From positions 1 through 64,000 of the forward strand of contig CAWDNS010000002.1 in assembly GCA_963803775.1 (NCBI GenBank): a stretch of 64,000 bases of DNA, written 5' to 3'. The DNA is from JABCZH01 sp963803775. Lineage in GTDB: Bacteria > Acidobacteriota > Terriglobia > Terriglobales > Acidobacteriaceae. This document shows, one piece after another, positions 1 through 8,409 of the stretch. The notes beneath the pieces were generated by a model. It did not search any database, had not been told where the DNA came from, and saw nothing but the letters and a program-made list of their open reading frames with translations. Each line of letters opens with the position of its first letter. The first letter of the stretch is position 1. The position numbers and the translations under genes are program-made.

Positions 1-2442
1 ACTCTTCCGCGAGATGGCGAAGGCCATCCGCAAAACCGTGGCGGTCGAAATACTCCTGCTTCTTAAGGTTGTCACGGGCATTGTTGGTTGCCATCCAGTG
101 CGAGACTGAATCGACGTTCAAATGCACTTTCTTTGAGGTCTGCGCTTTGCGAATCAGCATTTGGCCCGGTGGAACAAGGCCGTCGATAAGGTCCAGTTCG
201 GTGTCGTTCAGATGAAACGCCTCGCGATAAACTTCCCGGTTCATGTCCGGGTTGGCGAGAAGATCTTCGTCGGGCAACTCTCGGCCACTATCGCCAGCAT
301 CCCCGATTCCTCAAGCTCTTTGATGGATTGCGTCGCCAGGATCATCGCCGCCTTGTGCTTGCGCCAGGTCTTCTGCGCCTGCACCACATAATTGCGGATC
401 GTCTCGTTCTTGATGAAGAGCCACGCCTCGTCGAGCAGGAAGAACTTGGGGGTGCCGAGCTTCTTCGGGTCAGTGATCTCATTCGATGCCCGATGCAAAA
501 CATAAAACAGCAGTGGTTCCAAAACTTCGGGCGCGTCATTCCAGCCGTGGAAATTGAACGTCTGAAAGCGTTTGAACGAAAGCGTGTCCTCAGCGTTGTC
601 AAACAGAAATCCGTACTGTCCACCGCGGGTCCAGCGGTGGAGGCGTTCTTTCAACTCGCCAATGATGTTGCCGAAGTTCGAGACGGTGCGCTGGTTCGGC
701 TCCAGTACGTAAATCCGCTCGATCGCATCCCACAGGCGGCGTTCCTCCTTGAAGTCGAGCCGGTAACGCTGCTCGTTACCCTCAATGAGCACTCGGAAAA
801 AGCTGAAGAGAAACTGCAGGTTCTCTTTGGTCTGAGGCAGCGAGAAGGGGTTGATGGTGAAATCCCGCGCTTCCTGACCCACATTGAGGTACGAGCCCTC
901 GAATATCGTCGTAAGCGACTGGAAGCTGCCGCCGATATCAAAGATGAAGGTCAGCGGCTTGTACTTCTGCGCGTTCTGCAGCAGAAAAACGCAAAGATAG
1001 GACTTGCCACTCCCGCTCATCCCGAGAATCAGGGTGTGGGCAACGTCGCCGGTATGCAGGTTGAGATAGTAGGGCGTGCTGTTGTCGGTTTCGAGCACAG
1101 CCAGGTACTCCGTGCCGAGATGCGCGTTCGTCTTCTCGCCGGGAAGGATCGTAAACAGAAAAGACAGGTCGGCGTAATTCGTGTTCAGCAGATACAGCTT
1201 GCGGAGGTTGAGCGCATAGTTGCCGGGCACGGTGGCGAAATAGGCGTTCAGCTGGTTGTAGGTTTCCGCAAACAGATTGCCGTCCGCGTTGGTGAAGACG
1301 CCAGTGAACTCGGCCACGAGCTGATCGAGTTCCGTTCGTGACCGGCCATACAGCACAATCGTGAGCGAGAAATCGCCCAGCGATTGACCGTCACCCAGGG
1401 CGCGAAGGCAATCGCCAAGATTTTCGATGTCGGCCTGCTTGGACTCGTCCACCAGCACATCGCGTGGGTTCGTCTTCGTGGCATCGTTGCCCATCTGCGA
1501 GACGAATCCCGTCTTCGACATATTGAAGTGGCGGCGTCGCTTGTTCACTTCTTTGCGCGCCTTGTCCGCGGGGAGCGGCGTCCACTCCGTGACGACGTAG
1601 AAGTTGGCCGGAATCTTCAGCAGCGCGTCCAGCACCAGGGGCCTTGTCTCGGTGATGGCCTCTTTCATCGTCAGCACGCGGACGATGTGATCGCCGACGC
1701 GGAGATGATCGCGTTCCGCTTCGATGTCGGAGTTGACGACCTGATAGTCGAGAAACTGCGTGGACTGCGGCCTGCCGGCAACACGCCAGTCGTCATAATT
1801 CAGCAAGCGGCGGAAAAATGTGAATTGCCCCTGCCGATTCAAGATCTCGATTTGCATGAAATCTGCGAGCTGCCGAGCGAATGCCTGCACGTGCTGGTCG
1901 AGCCGTTGAAGATCGCGCTCGATATGCGTCCGCAATAACTTCTTCATGCTGTCGTTGGTGAATTGCGATTTGAGTTCGGCGATCGCGCCCTCTGGATCGC
2001 GTAACAGGCGAGCTAGCGCCGTGCCCACGCCGGTCTTCGACCGGGCGCCTTCGAGCAGGATGCAGTAGAAAATTTCAACCTGATAAAGATGGTCCCGCTT
2101 CGCTTCAAAGAACTTCCGTCGCTGGTCGATAGCCGCTTCGACAATGGGGTCATCATATGTTGCGAACGGTATGTCGGGGCGGTTCGATTTGAAGAGGTAT
2201 TGGTAAACATGGAAGCCTGGGCCAAAGGCTTTCAGCGCCGCTTCCAACCGCTTCACTGCATACTCCTGCTGCGAACGGTCGAGACTTTCGTAGTCCACAC
2301 CGGGAACACTGAGAACCATGCCTAGATCGCCGCTTTTGGTAAGGAAGGCCGTCTCATTCCAGAAGCCGTAGAGGTTGATGTGGTCGTTCAGCGCCGCACT
2401 CTCTTTCCACGGCTTGATGACCTTGTCGAGACGCAGCATCAC
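1..2442 (-). CDS. virB4: VirB4/TrbE-family conjugative transfer ATPase (frameshifted, runs off the window)
   Basis: This is the energising ATPase of a type IV secretion or conjugation system, acting at the inner membrane. The intact frame covers 733 residues from the ATG at 2442. It has a Walker A motif (GMSGSGKS, about residue 480) and a Walker B motif (FFLLDEAW, about residue 670), as in TrbE/VirB4 proteins of about 820 residues. After SCPTKIF near position 259 the frame shifts by one base and soon stops. The expected C-terminus (NPDMNREVYREAF and onward) continues in another frame to position 1 with no stop. One missing G in the stretch gttggcgaga would explain this. The start overlaps the upstream virB3-like gene by 4 bp. 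Family assignment is firm. Whether the frameshift is real cannot be decided here. Confidence 0.85.
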
Positions 2443-2741
2443 ACTACCTCCACGCGGGGAACTTGGTGCTTCGCGGCGTCATAGCGCAGCTTGTACCGTT
2501 CGGACTTTGCGAGGATGCGGAGGAACGCAGGATCGCTGTTCGTTACCCAATGGCCGAAGGCAAAGCCGCCAATGAAGACGGCGATACCTGCGAGGATGGA
2601 ATTGAAGAGATTGAAGGCCCCCACGGCGCCGACACAGACGAAGTAGAAGAGCGTGCGCTCAACGCCCAAGTAGGTGAGCGGCTTGTGCAGACTCTTGAAG
2701 ACTCGATTTGTGCGATGCTTCTGCTGTGCTTTGTCTGGCAT
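2439..2741 (-). CDS. virB3: VirB3/TrbD-like inner-membrane conjugation protein
   Basis: This small protein of 100 residues has a basic N-terminus and a hydrophobic hairpin at about residues 30-65 (FYFVCVGAVGAFNLFNSILAGIAVFIGGF), followed by a charged tail. That is the usual plan of VirB3/TrbD proteins, which sit in the inner membrane and work with VirB4. Its stop overlaps the ATG of the VirB4-like gene by 4 bp, so the two are probably translationally coupled. Gene order VirB2-like, VirB3-like, VirB4-like matches conjugation operons. The call rests on size, topology and context more than on a signature motif. Confidence 0.75.
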   Translation of the reverse strand: MPDKAQQKHRTNRVFKSLHKPLTYLGVERTLFYFVCVGAVGAFNLFNSILAGIAVFIGGFAFGHWVTNSDPAFLRILAKSERYKLRYDAAKHQVPRVEVV

Positions 2742-2783
2742 AAGTCCCTCGTCTAAACGGCGGGTTGAAGGTCTGGAAGGGCG

Positions 2784-3017
2784 CTATACACCCCAGAGCC
2801 AACTCAGGACATTCACTGCCATAACGGCAATACCCGTTCCGGCGGCGACGCCGGCGAGCGCCTTTTTCGCGCCGGGTTCGCCGTGTGCAAAGCCGTAGCC
2901 GCCGATCACGATGGCAACCAGACTTGCAACCTTCGCGATCGTGCCGGTGAAAAGACTTTGGATGGCGTTAAAGCCGGTGTCGAACGGTGAACCCTGTGCC
3001 AGCGCGGCCATAGGCAT
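2784..3017 (-). CDS. virB2: VirB2/TrbC-like pilin (start unclear, N-terminus probably damaged)
   Basis: The 77-residue frame has two hydrophobic segments separated by a short polar loop (HGEPGAKKAL), as in TrbC/VirB2 pilins. MPMAALAQG resembles the end of a signal peptide. The frame stays open upstream through a hydrophobic stretch (PPALFAFLLL) but reaches a TAA near 3049 with no start codon. A complete signal peptide would therefore need a frameshift: the neighbouring frame offers an ATG at 3120 (MPRWFQVHLIPRIE). Seen: a truncated signal sequence. Inferred: either an indel in the assembly or real decay of the element. It lies 42 bp upstream of the virB3-like gene on the same strand. Confidence 0.65.
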   Translation of the reverse strand: MPMAALAQGSPFDTGFNAIQSLFTGTIAKVASLVAIVIGGYGFAHGEPGAKKALAGVAAGTGIAVMAVNVLSWLWGV

Positions 3018-3301
3018 CAGAAGAAGAAAAGCGAAAAGAGCCGGCGGTTAGACGCGCCCGTTGGGACCGAAGAATGGTCTCGATTCGGGGGATCAGATGG
3101 ACTTGGAACCAACGTGGCATACGCACCTCCAGCAGCCGCTCAAAGTGGTCTGCTTTTGGCGCAAAGCTAACCTCACTCAACGAGGCTGTCCAATGAATGT
3201 TCGGCGGACAGCTATTCTTGGCAGGAATAGGTCGGAAAATTCGAGTGATGGTCGTCGCCCTATTCCCAGCCAATTGAATCGCATCGGGCACGGGGTCGAT
3301 C

Positions 3302-3307
3302 TATAAT
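3302..3307 (+). promoter_or_regulatory. -10 element of the SRAP gene, predicted leaderless transcript
   Basis: A perfect TATAAT at 3302-3307 ends 6 bases before the GTG start of the SRAP gene, so transcription would begin at or next to the start codon. No Shine-Dalgarno sequence is visible. No convincing -35 box lies at the normal spacing (TTGAAT at 3274-3279 is too far). Confidence 0.5.
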
Positions 3308-3313
3308 TTCCTG

Positions 3314-4015
3314 GTGTGCGGGCGCTATCGATTGTCGCGTAGAAAGCAGATCGTCGAGGAACACTTCGACACCATCTCCGAGGAGCCGGACTGGACGCCT
3401 CGCTATAACATTGCTCCCACCCAGCCCGTACCCGTCATCCGCCAGAACCCGAAGGAACCTCGCCGAGAATTGTCCTTGATGCGTTGGGGACTGATACCGT
3501 CATGGTCGAAGGACATGTCTGGAGCAGCCATGATGATCAACGCCCGGTCAGAAACGGTGGCGGCCAAGCCTGCGTTCCGAGAAGCACTCAAGTTGAGAAG
3601 ATGCTTGATTCCAGCGGACGGGTTTTACGAGTGGCAGCGCGCGGGAAAAGCGAAGCAGCCATACTGCTTTGAAGTCAATGATGGTGAGTTATTCGCGTTC
3701 GCGGGAGTGTGGGATCGCTGGAAAGACGCAAGGGGGCAGTGGATCAAGTCCTGTTCGATCCTGACCACGACACCGAATGCTGTGACCTCATCCGTTCACG
3801 ACCGGATGCCCGTCATTCTTTGTGCGGACAGTTACGATCTGTGGCTCGATCCGGGGATGACGAATGTCGAAGCGGTGTCAGAAATGTTGAAGCCGTGCGA
3901 CGCTCGCACCATGCGGTGCTATCCCGTGAGCACGAGGGTCAACCGTGTCGTCAATGACGACGCAGAATGCTCGATACCTGTGAAACCTGCCCAAGTCCAA
4001 GGTGCGCTGTTTTGA
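3314..4015 (+). CDS. SRAP-domain protein (YedK/HMCES family), abasic-site sensor
   Basis: SRAP proteins bind abasic sites in single-stranded DNA and form a covalent link through the N-terminal cysteine. The start is GTG at 3314, followed directly by Cys (MCGRY), the catalytic nucleophile position once Met is removed. Other family signatures are visible: NIAPTQPV, MRWGLIPSW, NARSET (the active-site Asn), and CLIPADGFYEWQ (with the active-site Glu), plus SVHDRMPVIL (with the His). Length, 233 residues, is normal. It lies between the conjugation genes and the attachment-site remnant, so it probably belongs to the mobile element, perhaps guarding single-stranded DNA during transfer or SOS. That role is inference. 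Confidence 0.93.
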   Translation: MCGRYRLSRRKQIVEEHFDTISEEPDWTPRYNIAPTQPVPVIRQNPKEPRRELSLMRWGLIPSWSKDMSGAAMMINARSETVAAKPAFREALKLRRCLIPADGFYEWQRAGKAKQPYCFEVNDGELFAFAGVWDRWKDARGQWIKSCSILTTTPNAVTSSVHDRMPVILCADSYDLWLDPGMTNVEAVSEMLKPCDARTMRCYPVSTRVNRVVNDDAECSIPVKPAQVQGALF

Positions 4016-4208
4016 GAGCTGGGTGTTTTTTCTCGTTCCATCGATTCCGAATCCATGGGATACTGTGTCGCAATATGGTGTCAGCGGGTCTCCGGAGCGA
4101 AACGTATTTTCGTACAATAAACGTACAATGGATCGGGCAATGGGGGCTTTTTAGCCGTTTTGGCAATTCCTAGAATCAATAACTTGCGTGTTATCAACAC
4201 GCTGAATA

Positions 4209-4232
4209 GTTCGACTCCCGCCGCCTCCACCA
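4209..4232 (+). repeat. tmRNA/tRNA 3'-end remnant, probable attachment site of the conjugative element
   Basis: These 24 bases (gttcgactcccgccgcctcc followed by acca) match the T-loop to CCA end of a tmRNA or tRNA gene. There is no partner: the 5 bases before TTCGACT do not pair with the 5 after it, and no matching acceptor 5' strand lies upstream. This is therefore a fragment and not a gene. Integrases often target such 3' ends and leave a copy at the far end of the element. The orientation places the element to the left (positions 1-4208), where the virB genes lie. The core ends 6 bp before the stop of the next chromosomal gene. No integrase is in the window. Confidence 0.65.
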
Positions 4233-4238
4233 TAACTA

Positions 4239-4970
4239 CTAATGTATCCGCAACAGCATTCCGCTGCCGCTTCTCACATTCACGTCCCCTTTCTCTGATG
4301 CGAGGATAATTTCGCCTACCGGATTGTTTCGGCCGGCGTGGACAATCGCCAGGTCCGCGAAACCGTAAGTGCCGCAGGCATCGGAGGAAAACACCCACAG
4401 AGCCTGGAGTCGATCGTTGCCATCGATCTCGCCCCGACACTTTGTGCCAGGTTTGTCAGAGACGTGAACCAGCACCCCGTCGAAAGTCGGTTCTCCTACA
4501 GAGCGCAGTCCATTTGACACCGGGCCGCCGCCGCGGTAGACCACCTCGCCTCCCACCTGGTCAGTCGTCCACGCCTCCTTAGGAGTGCCCCGGTCGGGGC
4601 CACTCTCCGGAACCTGGGCGTCCTCCACGGCCATCGCTGACGCCAATGCCCGCAAATCTGTGGTGATCGATATGCGTTGCTTAGAGACCACCAAAGTGTC
4701 AAACCGGATCGACAATTGCGCGCCACCAGCGCCGCTGGCTGGTTTGACGTTGATCACCTGACCGATGACTTTAGCACCTGCATGAATCTTCGAGCCAGAG
4801 AGCGGAACGTCCTGCATGACTCGTGTTGTGATGACTTGCCCAGCTTTGAGCTTCCGTGAATTCAGGGAAGAGTTCAAGGACAGAGGAAGGATTGTGCCGG
4901 CGGGAATTGTGTTTTGCGCGAACAACTGCGCGGAAAACATGATTAAACTGATCCACAGTATGGGTTTCAT
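4239..4970 (-). CDS. Secreted protein with a VirB10/TrbI-like beta segment, function unknown
   Basis: The protein of 243 residues has a signal peptide (LWISLIMFSAQLFAQ) and is probably periplasmic. The first half (IPAGTILPLSLNSSLNS, then VPLSGSKIHAGAKVIGQV) recalls the pattern of TrbI/VirB10 C-terminal domains, where a graspable motif 'aGTvlp..L...' is followed by 'iPkGs.liG.v'. Similar standalone proteins are common in Acidobacteria. The second half has two cysteines (KCRGEID, DACGTYG) that could form a disulfide. The start at 4970 has the ribosome binding site gaggtg 5-6 bases upstream. It is on the chromosomal side of the putative attachment site, so its resemblance to VirB10 is probably fold-level only. 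Confidence 0.6.
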   Translation of the reverse strand: MKPILWISLIMFSAQLFAQNTIPAGTILPLSLNSSLNSRKLKAGQVITTRVMQDVPLSGSKIHAGAKVIGQVINVKPASGAGGAQLSIRFDTLVVSKQRISITTDLRALASAMAVEDAQVPESGPDRGTPKEAWTTDQVGGEVVYRGGGPVSNGLRSVGEPTFDGVLVHVSDKPGTKCRGEIDGNDRLQALWVFSSDACGTYGFADLAIVHAGRNNPVGEIILASEKGDVNVRSGSGMLLRIH

Positions 4971-5079
4971 GAAATCACCTCTCTAAGTTACGTCCTCGCT
5001 GATTGCCTCGCGGCCTAAGCTGAGGACGGTCATCCTGTGCCTGTCCGTCAATTATTGTTGCCGGGGCAGGCAGCTCGGG

Positions 5080-5424
5080 CTAGTCGTCCAAGTCTTCAAA
5101 GACGTCTTCATGCCGTTCAGGGTTTCGCAGATAAGCGCCGAAAAAACGAAGCAGGAACGGCGTCTGGCTGCCGATGCCGTTGAACAACAAGACTGGGACT
5201 TCGGGCCTAATGCGCTTCATCTCAGCCCGCACGGCGGGGCCGGTAGAATCTGGCAAGTCATATTCCAGGAGGACGCCGACTACCGGGTTAGCCCTTACCA
5301 GATCGAGAGCCTGTCCCCCCGTGGTTGCCGTCATGACTTCATAACCGGCTGATTCCAGCATGTACTTGAGCGCCCCCATGTACTCGGGGTGGTTCTCGAC
5401 ACAAAGAACTTTGACTTCAGTCAT
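5080..5424 (-). CDS. Stand-alone receiver-like protein lacking the phospho-acceptor Asp
   Basis: The protein of about 114 residues has a response-regulator receiver fold: VLCVENHPEYMGAL, then GYEVMTATTGGQALDLV, then VLLEYDLPDSTG. At the phospho-acceptor position the usual Asp is Glu (LLEYDLP instead of LLDxxLP). The acidic pair near the N-terminus is Glu-Asn, the conserved Thr/Ser region reads LLFNG, and the usual Lys-Pro is Asn-Pro. It is therefore probably not phosphorylated and may mimic the active state. There is no output domain. The start at 5424 is chosen because gggaga lies 6 bases upstream. An ATG further upstream lacks a site. It follows the secreted-protein gene at 5451-6059 by 26 bp on the same strand and may be cotranscribed with it. 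Confidence 0.75.
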   Translation of the reverse strand: MTEVKVLCVENHPEYMGALKYMLESAGYEVMTATTGGQALDLVRANPVVGVLLEYDLPDSTGPAVRAEMKRIRPEVPVLLFNGIGSQTPFLLRFFGAYLRNPERHEDVFEDLDD

Positions 5425-5450
5425 TTTATTTCTCCCATACATGCGAACTG

Positions 5451-6059
5451 CTAATTGCAGTTCGGCATTGCCGATAGCACGTCCGACGAACCGCACTGAT
5501 GCCTATGGAACACTTGTGGGTGGGACACGATCCAGACTCCGCCCCCATCCGCGAGATAGATCAGGTTGCGGGCGGGGTCCTGCAAGATGCTGGTGACCCC
5601 ATCGAAGACCCGAACCGTTTGCAGATGCGCGGGGTTGCTCACGTCGAGGACACGGATCGACGACGCTGGAAGAGCATTGTCCGTGTGAGTGGCTGCGGCA
5701 TTCGGAGCTGCCAAGACGGACGAATTCCCGGTCTCTGTGACTGCGAGTCCGGATCCCACCAGGGTTAAGGTTCCATGCGGCACCTGGTTAATCACCATGG
5801 GCTGTGCCGCCCTGGTGACGTCAATAACCGTAAACCCATGTTGGCGAGCTTGCTGCACGTACAGGTATTCTCTTGTACCGTCTTGCTGGAAGAACATTTG
5901 TCGCGCTCCGCCAGACATCGGAAGGTGCGCGATTACTCTTGCCTGCAGGTAAGAGGGAGAAGAACCAAGAGCAAAAGCATCAGCCCGCATGGTTGCGAAC
6001 ATGGCTGTGAGCACTAACAGCGCACAAGCAAAACCTCGAGTCTTACAAATCGATTTCAT
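5451..6059 (-). CDS. Small secreted protein, paralogue of the gene at 9272-9877
   Basis: This protein of 202 residues has a signal peptide (CALLVLTAMFATMRADAFA). It continues with VIAHLPMSGGARQMFFQQDG, YLYVQQARQHGFTVIDVTR, GSGLAVTETGNSS and a C-terminal SILQDPARNLIYLADGGGVW. The blocks on 'tVIDVt..' and 'iyladG.GvwI' resemble single blades of LVIVD/beta-propeller proteins, but the chain is too short for a full propeller. The same blocks occur in the same order in the protein at 9272-9877, including a C-terminal pair of cysteines (HQCGSSD, MPNCN). The ribosome binding site ggagg lies 6 bases before the ATG. Function is unknown. Confidence 0.7.
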   Translation of the reverse strand: MKSICKTRGFACALLVLTAMFATMRADAFALGSSPSYLQARVIAHLPMSGGARQMFFQQDGTREYLYVQQARQHGFTVIDVTRAAQPMVINQVPHGTLTLVGSGLAVTETGNSSVLAAPNAAATHTDNALPASSIRVLDVSNPAHLQTVRVFDGVTSILQDPARNLIYLADGGGVWIVSHPQVFHRHQCGSSDVLSAMPNCN

Positions 6060-6176
6060 GGCATTCCTCCTTTTGCGATGGTTGTAGACCGTTCCGCCTA
6101 CGTTAATGTGACCTGTCGTAGCCTTCGTGGCCTTCAGTAGGCTTGTTCTTAAATGAAATGTGGGATCTGGGACGAG

Positions 6177-6512
6177 TTAGCTAATCGGAGGCGGGCGGTT
6201 GAAGTGAAGACCTTTGGTCTGAAGTGTGCAGAATAGTTGCGGAACAGGGGTTACGTGCGCTGATTCCGCAGCTGGAGGCATGGGAAAAAAGCTCTCAGCA
6301 GGGGCGCTCCATTGCGGGCCGCTGTTGTCAAAACGAGGTCTCTGGTCGCGGTGTGAGTCGGAGTTGACTGTCGAATGAGTACCAGGCGCTCCAGGAAAAT
6401 GTGGCTGGACATTTCGCGCCGCCAGTACAGAAAACAGCGCCAGTAAAGCAAGCAGGGCTTGAATCTCGGTCGTTCCACGGCTACCGCTCCGAAAACACCG
6501 CGCAGGCGACAT
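6177..6512 (-). CDS. Hypothetical small protein with one hydrophobic segment
   Basis: The frame encodes 111 residues with a hydrophobic segment (ALLALLALFSVLAA) after a short basic N-terminus, then a Pro/Ser-rich region. A gaggt site lies near the ATG at 6512, which supports expression. I do not recognise a family. It is divergent from the DUF3300 gene. The alternative is a chance frame, since codon evidence cannot be computed here. Confidence 0.4.
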   Translation of the reverse strand: MSPARCFRSGSRGTTEIQALLALLALFSVLAARNVQPHFPGAPGTHSTVNSDSHRDQRPRFDNSGPQWSAPAESFFPMPPAAESAHVTPVPQLFCTLQTKGLHFNRPPPIS

Positions 6513-6698
6513 ATGCCCTACCTCACTAGTAGTGATGATCTTAGAACGATTTTGGTTACCTGAAATTTTGACGGGTTTTGTCCCTTTCGCCGTCGGTCAG
6601 GCGTGGCTAAGCTGGGCTATCAACCTGGCCAACGGGAAAGCTGTGTTTGTGTCGGTGGATTTGAAACGCGAACACCGGCCCGAGTGCGACTCTACTGC

Positions 6699-6704
6699 TA
6701 TAAT
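6699..6704 (+). promoter_or_regulatory. Possible -10 element (TATAAT) upstream of the DUF3300 gene
   Basis: A perfect TATAAT lies 34 bases before the chosen ATG at 6739. No clear -35 box is present at the usual spacing. Its position supports the ATG at 6739 over upstream starts at 6532, which would lie before the promoter. Confidence 0.4.
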
Positions 6705-6738
6705 CGCGGCGACTCTAGTGCCATTGCCGGAGTATCCC

Positions 6739-8349
6739 ATGCGACGAAGACCTAGTATTACTACGCTTTTGTTATTGATAGTTCTGGTCGTCCAAGACTT
6801 CGGTCCTCTACTCCAGGCGCAGACTGCGTCCCCTACGCCGGAAGAGCTGGATCAGTTGCTTTCTCCGGTCGCGCTTTATCCCGATTCCCTGCTCTCTCAG
6901 ATCACCACTGCCTCAACGAATCCGCAGGAAATCCTTGACGTTGATAACTGGTTGCAGCAAAACCCCGAGCTAAAGGGTACCGAACTGACCGACGCGGCTG
7001 AAAAGCAGGGGTTCGATCCCGCATTTATCGCACTGGTAAATTTCCCGCAAGTGCTTGAGATGATGGCGCAGCATATCGACGACTACGCTGCCATTGGTCA
7101 GGCGTTTTCGTCTGATCAGGAAGCGGTCGCTGCCTCGATTCAGCGGTTGCGGGCGCAAGCGTATGAAGCTGGCACGTTGCGCAGCAACGAACAACAGAAG
7201 GTGGAAGTGCAGCAGCCTGCGGGTCAGACGGTCTACGTGATCCAACCGGCGAACCCGCAGGTAGTTTATGTGCCAGTCTACGATCCTACCGTCGTTTATA
7301 TGCGACCAGCTCCGAACGTGGTTGTGGCAACTCCGGTAATCACTTTCGGAGTGGGGATCGGAATCGGGACATTGATTGTTGACAATCGGCCATGGGGATG
7401 GGGTGGCTGGGGATGGAACTGGGGCGCGCGTCGCGCCTATTACAACCACGTCTATTGGGGCGGATGGTCGAATCCGTATCGCCCGCCGAGCATTTGGTAT
7501 CGTCCGCGGCCGGTAGTGTATGCGAATCGGCCGGGATACGGCGGCAATTGGGGCTACCGTCCGCATGGCTATAGGCCCCCCAGTTACGGGAATCGACCGG
7601 GCTACAGCCGTCCGCCTTACGGACCGAACAATCGTCCGGGCTACAACCGTCCGGGAAATCAGCCAGGGGGCAATCGACCGCCAGCGCCACCGCCGAAGCC
7701 CGGCGCACCCAATCGGCCAGCTCCGGGCCGCCCAACAACGCCGCCAACGAAACCGACGACGCCGAATCGACCGCCGACGCAACCTTCAAAACCAGGTACT
7801 CCGAACCAGCCTAGACCGGGCCGGCCGACAGCACCACCGACCACGAAACCGGCAACACCGGACCGTCCGTCTACGCAACCCTCAAAACCCGGAACTCCGA
7901 ACCAGCCTGGGCCAGGCCGGCCGACCACACCACCGACCACGAAACCAACGACACCGAACCGACCGCCGACACAACCCTCTAAACCAGGTTCTCCGAACCA
8001 ACCTGGACCGGGCCGGCCGACCACACCACCGACCACGAAACCGGCAGCACCGGACCGTCCGTCGATGCAACCGCCTAAGCCCAGTAATCCAAACCAGCCG
8101 CGCCCAGGCCAGCCGACGACTCCCGGTCATACAAAACCGGCGCCGCCGAATCGACCGTCGACACCACCGTCCAAACCCAGTGGCTCGAACCAACCGCGCC
8201 CAAGCCGACCGACAGCGCCCGGCCAAGCGAAACCGGCGGCTCCGAATCGACCCACTGGAGGTCAGCCGGCCCCTCAGCAGAAACCTGCGCCTCAGAGCCG
8301 TCCTCAGCCGCAGAAGAAGCCGGCTTCGCAGGCTCAACCACAACCGTGA
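6739..8349 (+). CDS. DUF3300 exported protein with proline-rich repeat tail
   Basis: The protein has 536 residues from the ATG at 6739, with a signal peptide (TTLLLLIVLVVQDFGPLLQAQ). It continues into a DUF3300 domain: LLSPVALYPDSLLSQI, FPQVLEMM, and PANPQVVYVPVYDPTVVY. Next comes a segment rich in Trp, Gly and Tyr (WGWGGWGWNWG), then a long Pro/Arg/Asn tail. The tail has about five copies of a 32-residue unit (NRPPTQPSKPGTPNQPRPGR and onward). DUF3300 proteins are exported and of unknown function. The repetitive basic, Pro-rich tail suggests an extended cell-wall or surface segment, which is inference. I preferred 6739 because a signal peptide follows directly and ggag lies 7 bases upstream. 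Confidence 0.85.
   Translation: MRRRPSITTLLLLIVLVVQDFGPLLQAQTASPTPEELDQLLSPVALYPDSLLSQITTASTNPQEILDVDNWLQQNPELKGTELTDAAEKQGFDPAFIALVNFPQVLEMMAQHIDDYAAIGQAFSSDQEAVAASIQRLRAQAYEAGTLRSNEQQKVEVQQPAGQTVYVIQPANPQVVYVPVYDPTVVYMRPAPNVVVATPVITFGVGIGIGTLIVDNRPWGWGGWGWNWGARRAYYNHVYWGGWSNPYRPPSIWYRPRPVVYANRPGYGGNWGYRPHGYRPPSYGNRPGYSRPPYGPNNRPGYNRPGNQPGGNRPPAPPPKPGAPNRPAPGRPTTPPTKPTTPNRPPTQPSKPGTPNQPRPGRPTAPPTTKPATPDRPSTQPSKPGTPNQPGPGRPTTPPTTKPTTPNRPPTQPSKPGSPNQPGPGRPTTPPTTKPAAPDRPSMQPPKPSNPNQPRPGQPTTPGHTKPAPPNRPSTPPSKPSGSNQPRPSRPTAPGQAKPAAPNRPTGGQPAPQQKPAPQSRPQPQKKPASQAQPQP
7750..8240 (+). repeat. 96-bp tandem repeat coding for the 32-residue Pro-rich unit
   Basis: About five imperfect copies of a 96-bp unit lie within the DUF3300 gene. 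In protein the unit is [N/D]RPxTQPSKPGTPNQPxPGRP followed by TxPPTTKPxTP. The last two copies are more diverged. Length polymorphism by slippage would keep the frame because 96 is a multiple of three. Confidence 0.75.
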
Positions 8350-8409
8350 GCAATCGCGCTCGCGCGATCGATCCGTAGATTAGAGCTGAGCAGCGACGCT
8401 CAGCCCTAT

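Noticed and set aside
328..1938. Long plus-strand open frames in this stretch
   Set aside because: They are antisense to a convincing VirB4-like gene with Walker motifs and have no domain signal.
4120..4232. A complete tRNA or tmRNA gene ending at 4232
   Set aside because: The T-arm does not pair and the acceptor 5' strand is absent, so only the 3' tail is present.
7520..8383. Overlapping plus- and minus-strand frames across the Pro-rich repeat
   Set aside because: They are Arg-rich shadows of the 96-bp repeat in the DUF3300 gene.
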